Assembly (NCBI GenBank): GCA_033720735.1
Contig: JAWWBX010000062.1
Coordinates: 1 to 18,097, forward strand
Origin: B8-G4 sp033720735
Lineage (GTDB): Bacteria; Bacteroidota; Bacteroidia; Chitinophagales; Saprospiraceae
Direction of reading: 5' to 3'
Length of the DNA stretch: 18,097 bases
The notes beneath the pieces are model-generated. The model worked only from the letters and a program-made list of their open reading frames with translations. It searched no databases and was not told the origin of the DNA. Within the stretch, counting starts at the first letter, position 1; each line of letters opens with the position of its first letter. A program made the position numbers and the translations under genes. Positions 14,821-18,097 of this stretch are shown one piece after another.

Positions 14821-15600
14821 TTACAATTCGCGGACTGACTGCATCACAAAGACCAACCCTTGCCCCAAGTAGTTGCGGTACGACATTTTGACAAACCCGA
14901 GGTCTTCATGAAAATGGAACATGGCGGTGGATGTCCCGTAGTCAAACGTGGCCCGTGCTTCGATGGCCCAGCACTCGAACGTGCCAATCGGGAGTTTGAC
15001 CTTTTCCTTGCCTTTATTGGTGTAGCCTGAAAAGATGGACGCCCCGTCCCAGTCGCCCCATCCGCCCAGGCCTGAAATGGTGGCCGACCATTTTTCGCCT
15101 TCTTCAGGAGGCAGCTTGATCTCGGGAAATGGTGCGACCTCGGTAAAGATGTACTGATTGTGGCGGATCGGATGGATCCAGACCTTTTCGGCATTTTCAA
15201 TGATGCCCTCAGTGGCGAAGTCCGTCCAGTAGGCCTCCAGCGGATAGGTCTTGTTGATCGGATTGGCCAGCACCCTCGCTTTCTCCTCCGGAGTGGTGTT
15301 GAAGAAGATCTCTACCACGTCCTGGCGTTCGGGCTGGTATTCCCAGCGTTCACCGGAGGGTCGGATGGTCACCGTGTTGTCCGAAATGATCGCACCAGAC
15401 GTGTCGGTGTAAACAGCGCGATAAGTATACTCGATCCCTTTGCGGAATATCTTGCGCACCTTGGGTACCAGACGTCCGTTGTACTCGTCGGTCAGGGTAT
15501 CGAGCACAGCGGGGATTTCCGGGATCGTACTGCCCGGCCGGTCCGTTGAGCAGGCAGCCGCAAGCATAGCCAGGAGCAAAATGTAGCATGTCAGTCTCAT
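14821..15600 (-). CDS. Lipoprotein of unknown function, TapB/DUF3108-like tail
   Basis: This is a 259-residue protein. The start at 15600 gives a clean lipoprotein signal (MRLTCYILLLAMLAAACS, lipidated C17); an ATG at 15615 would add five residues. The mature chain begins with a Pro/Ser/Thr linker. It is then mainly beta: GIEYTYRAVYTDTSGAI, a segment with PINKTYPLEAYW, and a C-terminal half with LPIGTFECWAIEARATFDYG and FHFHEDLGFVKMSYRN. That last pattern, a 'GTFECW' strand followed by a 'GFVK' strand, resembles TapB/DUF3108-type periplasmic beta proteins. I do not recognise a specific family with confidence, and no catalytic motif stands out. It probably sits on the periplasmic side of the inner or outer membrane. 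The 66 nt ahead of it after the HXXEE gene could allow co-transcription. Confidence 0.8.
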   Translation of the reverse strand: MRLTCYILLLAMLAAACSTDRPGSTIPEIPAVLDTLTDEYNGRLVPKVRKIFRKGIEYTYRAVYTDTSGAIISDNTVTIRPSGERWEYQPERQDVVEIFFNTTPEEKARVLANPINKTYPLEAYWTDFATEGIIENAEKVWIHPIRHNQYIFTEVAPFPEIKLPPEEGEKWSATISGLGGWGDWDGASIFSGYTNKGKEKVKLPIGTFECWAIEARATFDYGTSTAMFHFHEDLGFVKMSYRNYLGQGLVFVMQSVREL

Positions 15601-15666
15601 ACTGCGAAAATACACGCTGAGGTACTCTACGTTCGTGATGCAGGATTTAAAGTTCTCTTGAAGGCA

Positions 15667-16161
15667 TCAGATGCTGCGTGCGATGGTGATGACCATGGCA
15701 TGAGCGACCAATCCGACCGCTAGACCGACCTGCCAGACATTTCGTCGCAGGACTTGCCACAGCCGGTACAGCGCCAGCAACCCGAGAGGCACATAGATGG
15801 CGAGCCCAGTGATCGTTCCAGGGGAGTATTGCCCCCAGTAAAGACTGCCGAGCCCGTGCAGGAGACCATTCACCAGGAAGACGGTAATGATCGCAACCAT
15901 GACCGTCATGCGGCCGCGTCCGACGCTGAACGTGACCGCATTGAACAGGACGATCGCCATGGCAATACCGTTGACCGTCAGGAAATCGCTATTCGACAAA
16001 TCCGCGTCGAGATGGGTATTGAGCCATACTGGCAGCGTCACTCCGGTGAAGTACTCTTCCAGCAGGTGCACGAGATAGGCTGCCGGCAGTACCCAGGCCA
16101 TGCGCCGGTATTGGCGTGAGTGTACGCTGCCTGACAGATTGGAGGGTTGCTCATTGGACAT
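15667..16161 (-). CDS. HXXEE domain-containing membrane protein
   Basis: This 164-residue integral membrane protein has about four to five hydrophobic helices. The family motif is H32-L-L-E35-E36 in LVHLLEEYFTGV at the end of the first helix. The later NGLLHGLGSLYWGQYSPGTITG segment carries the second conserved His and the PG turn usual for HXXEE proteins. The conserved His/Glu suggest a metal- or proton-linked site in the membrane, but no activity is known for the family. Its start lies 14 nt after the stop of the pyruvate-kinase-like gene, so the two are probably one transcript. No Shine-Dalgarno is obvious. Confidence 0.87.
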   Translation of the reverse strand: MSNEQPSNLSGSVHSRQYRRMAWVLPAAYLVHLLEEYFTGVTLPVWLNTHLDADLSNSDFLTVNGIAMAIVLFNAVTFSVGRGRMTVMVAIITVFLVNGLLHGLGSLYWGQYSPGTITGLAIYVPLGLLALYRLWQVLRRNVWQVGLAVGLVAHAMVITIARSI

Positions 16162-16175
16162 GCCGCAGATCTTGA

Positions 16176-17993
16176 TTAGCGCATTGCCCGCTCGAAGACG
16201 GGAAGCAGATCATCATTCTTATCCCGGTATGGTTCCATTTTGGTCAGGATCATATCCAGCATACGGATCGCGTCAGTGATGAAGGGGCCTTTGTTGAGCA
16301 TGACGCATTCGGACCGCTGGGCGACCCATACATCGGTCATTTCGGCCCGTGACGGCACCCCTTGCTTGGCCAGGTTCTCAAACACCTGGGTCGCCCAGAT
16401 GTCCGGCACATGCGCCGCGTGGCACAACTTCATGATCTCACGCTGGGTCAGCGCGAGGTTGTGCCAGCCCACTTCCAGAGCCAGGTCACCCCGGGCGATC
16501 ATGATGCCCAGGGGATAGGTCTGCATTCCGGCCAACAGGATGCGCGGGAGTTTGAGGTAGGCCCGCTCCGTTTCGATTTTGAGGACCACGCCAACCGTGC
16601 CGGTGGCACCGAGCTCGTCAATGGCCCCCAGCAGATCATGGACGTCCTCTGGCGCATTGACAAAGGACATGTTGACGATGTCGGCGTGCTCGACCACAAA
16701 GGCAAGATCTTCGCGGTCTTTGGGTGTGAGGCCGCGCACCGTCAGGGCGGATTGCGGGAAATTGATCCCTTTGCCTGCCCTCAGTTTGGCGCCGCCGCCG
16801 CGCACCTGGGTGATCTCCATCACCAGGTGCCGGGGGGCAGTCTCGCGAATGATCCCGGAAAACTTTCCGTCATCCATGATGACCGGCTGGTCTGCTTCGA
16901 CATCGCCGAATACCTGTTCGTTGGTGCACTGGATCTCGGGAATTACCTGCGGGTCGCGCTGCAGATGCGAGCGATGGTTGGCAATGACCGGCTCGGCGGT
17001 CAGCTTCAGTCGATCGCCTTCCATCAGGAAGATGCTTCCTTCAATGGCCGGCAACATGCCGACCTGGCCTACTTTTTCCTTGCGCTTTGCATCTGCGTAC
17101 AGCGGAATGCCCGTTTCAAAATAGGTGGTTTGCCTGAGTGTGGCCCGGTACCCGGAACCCTGGGCTTCCTCGACCATCAACTGGCGTTTCTTGCCCCTGG
17201 CATCCACAAAATGCAGCAGCTGCACGGGTGCCAGCGGGGTGTCCAGATCAACGGGTACCACATGCTTGAATTCCGGCGGGGCTTCGGCACCCAGCCAAAC
17301 GTCGGCAGGCATGATCACGATGCCCCGCGCATTCTTGGGAGGCCGCACCTTCATCAGCTCGGGTCCGGGTTCGATGGCACCGGTACGAATTTTCGGCCCA
17401 CCGAGATCCATGGCCACAACACACGGGATCTCCATTTCAGCGCTGACTGCCCGGATATTGTCGATCATGGCTTTCCAGGCCTCCGGGCTGTCGTGCGCAC
17501 AGTTGATGCGGGCCGCGTTCATGCCGGCCTCCAGCATCTTTCTGATCAGATCCCGGTCGTGTGCAGCTTCTGTGGGCATGGTCACCATGATGCGACTGCG
17601 ACGTCGCTTGGGACGACGGTTGAGGAGCGTGCGCACATTGCGCTTGAGAAGGCGACGGGCCTTTTTGATCGACATTTCCGGCGCTTCAAAGGTCGATTGG
17701 TACTGCGAACCTCCCAGCAGCTGTAGTAATTGCTGGGTCGCGTGCAGGCTGGGCAGAACGTGGCTTTCCGCCTTGGCCAGTCGTGACAGGCCAAGGTTCA
17801 TGAGCCTTCTTTGCAGGCGGTTGCGTGCCTTGCGCCGGAAGGCCCGGTAGTGTGCCAGGTTGCGTGCGCTGTACGCGAATTTGGGATGGACTTTGGCCAG
17901 TTCATCCGCGTAATGTTGTTCGTGTTGTCGGCAGGAAGCAATGATCTCCTCCAACTCGGCAACCAGGGGCGTGATCTTGTCGGCAGCAGCCAT
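16176..17993 (-). CDS. Atypical pyruvate-kinase-like protein with N-terminal extension and no C-terminal domain
   Basis: This is a 605-residue protein. Residues 1-130 form a basic helical extension not found in standard PykF/PykA. The kinase barrel follows: RIMVTMPTEAAHDRDLIRKM (135-154), GMNAARINCAH (157-167, matching the usual GMNVARLNFSHG but with Ser replaced by Ala), and MDLGGPKIRTG (195-205). It continues with an enlarged B/cap region (about 210-400), GKGINFPQSALTVRGLT (407-423), and the catalytic KIE at K472-E474. Metal-site ARGDLALEVG (500-509) and ATQVFENL (534-541) with SRAEMTDV (548-555) complete the core. The usual VMLSGET reads VMLNKGP. It ends soon after, so the roughly 110-residue effector C-domain is absent. 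Lys201, where K+-dependent enzymes have Glu, suggests K+ independence. Whether phosphoenolpyruvate/ADP is the true substrate pair is uncertain. It heads a pair with the HXXEE gene. Confidence 0.87.
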   Translation of the reverse strand: MAAADKITPLVAELEEIIASCRQHEQHYADELAKVHPKFAYSARNLAHYRAFRRKARNRLQRRLMNLGLSRLAKAESHVLPSLHATQQLLQLLGGSQYQSTFEAPEMSIKKARRLLKRNVRTLLNRRPKRRRSRIMVTMPTEAAHDRDLIRKMLEAGMNAARINCAHDSPEAWKAMIDNIRAVSAEMEIPCVVAMDLGGPKIRTGAIEPGPELMKVRPPKNARGIVIMPADVWLGAEAPPEFKHVVPVDLDTPLAPVQLLHFVDARGKKRQLMVEEAQGSGYRATLRQTTYFETGIPLYADAKRKEKVGQVGMLPAIEGSIFLMEGDRLKLTAEPVIANHRSHLQRDPQVIPEIQCTNEQVFGDVEADQPVIMDDGKFSGIIRETAPRHLVMEITQVRGGGAKLRAGKGINFPQSALTVRGLTPKDREDLAFVVEHADIVNMSFVNAPEDVHDLLGAIDELGATGTVGVVLKIETERAYLKLPRILLAGMQTYPLGIMIARGDLALEVGWHNLALTQREIMKLCHAAHVPDIWATQVFENLAKQGVPSRAEMTDVWVAQRSECVMLNKGPFITDAIRMLDMILTKMEPYRDKNDDLLPVFERAMR

Positions 17994-18097
17994 CTCTCAG
18001 TTTCTCAATGTAATAACTGCACGAAGCAGAGAAGAGTTTGTTGATTTGCGGTTTCTTCGACCAAGGGTCAGCGTGCGGAGTCCTCGCTCAGCCACTC
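17994..18097. other. Window edge upstream of the pyruvate-kinase-like gene; gene end not resolvable
   Basis: Two minus-strand frames are open from the right edge. One ends EWLSEDSAR at a stop at 18068. The other runs almost to the kinase-like start and stops at 17997. Either could be the tail of an upstream gene, or neither. A GAGAG stretch directly before the ATG at 17993 is a possible weak ribosome site. Nothing firmer can be said from about 100 bases. Confidence 0.3.

Noticed and set aside
15600..15625. TATTTTCG as a promoter -7 element for the lipoprotein gene
   Set aside because: It is only a few bases from the start codon and has no matching upstream element at the right spacing.
16362..17726. 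454-codon plus-strand open frame opposite the pyruvate-kinase-like gene
   Set aside because: The minus strand carries clear kinase motifs throughout. The plus frame has no recognisable domain and looks like a complement shadow.
18040..18097. Possible 5' end of a tRNA-Ser/Leu on the minus strand (GAGTGGCTGAG)
   Set aside because: The following bases do not give D-arm, anticodon or T-arm pairing that I can build, and the window cuts the region off.

Overview
The window looks like a chromosomal segment of a moderately GC-rich Bacteroidota bacterium, probably near the Saprospiria (Lewinella-like), though the sequence alone cannot fix the family. The evidence is a LytS/LytTR two-component pair with a periplasmic propeller sensor, a giant 'tail fiber' repeat protein with the Bacteroidota N-terminal signature (GIGT.TPDPSAALDI), lipoproteins with Cys lipoboxes, a VPS10/BNR-repeat exoprotein, HXXEE and DinB proteins, and starts mostly lacking Shine-Dalgarno sequences. 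Every gene I can support is on the minus strand, so the layout reads right to left.

Right end (18097 to about 14235): an atypical pyruvate-kinase-like protein (605 aa) sits 14 nt before a small HXXEE membrane protein and is probably co-transcribed with it. An unrecognised lipoprotein and a DinB-family protein follow. The 13617-14234 stretch is non-coding. It holds a 149-bp tandem repeat (two full copies and a shortened third) and then a 7-bp tandem array that ends one base from the DinB stop codon.

Middle (13616 to 7131): a likely three-gene unit. First is a 1171-aa surface protein with about 49 head repeats, mostly of 17 residues, and a C-terminal S74-type self-cleaving chaperone domain. 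After 52 nt comes a LytS-type histidine kinase with a beta-propeller/Y_Y_Y sensor. Its response regulator, a LytTR protein, starts in a 4-nt ATGA overlap.

Left end (7012 to 1): the two large subunits of a cytosolic NAD-linked, molybdopterin formate dehydrogenase. The beta subunit (NuoE-NuoF fusion) is complete. The alpha subunit (NuoG-like N-terminus joined to the Mo/W domain) runs off the left edge. They are separated by about 4.6 kb carrying a secreted VPS10/BNR-repeat protein and a small SnoaL-like lipoprotein. Together the FDH subunits should pass electrons from formate through a Fe-S chain to FMN and NAD+.

I see no tRNA, rRNA, CRISPR array, transposase or phage structural module. The strongest unexplained signal is the non-coding DNA. 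Nearly every larger intergenic space carries a different short-word repeat family (7-mer, 8-mer, GACATTTG-type inverted words, 149-bp units), and two 7-mer arrays lie immediately after stop codons. The most distinctive protein-level observations are the nested repeats of the S74 protein, its operon with a propeller kinase, the C-domain-less pyruvate-kinase-like protein, and the split FDH locus.
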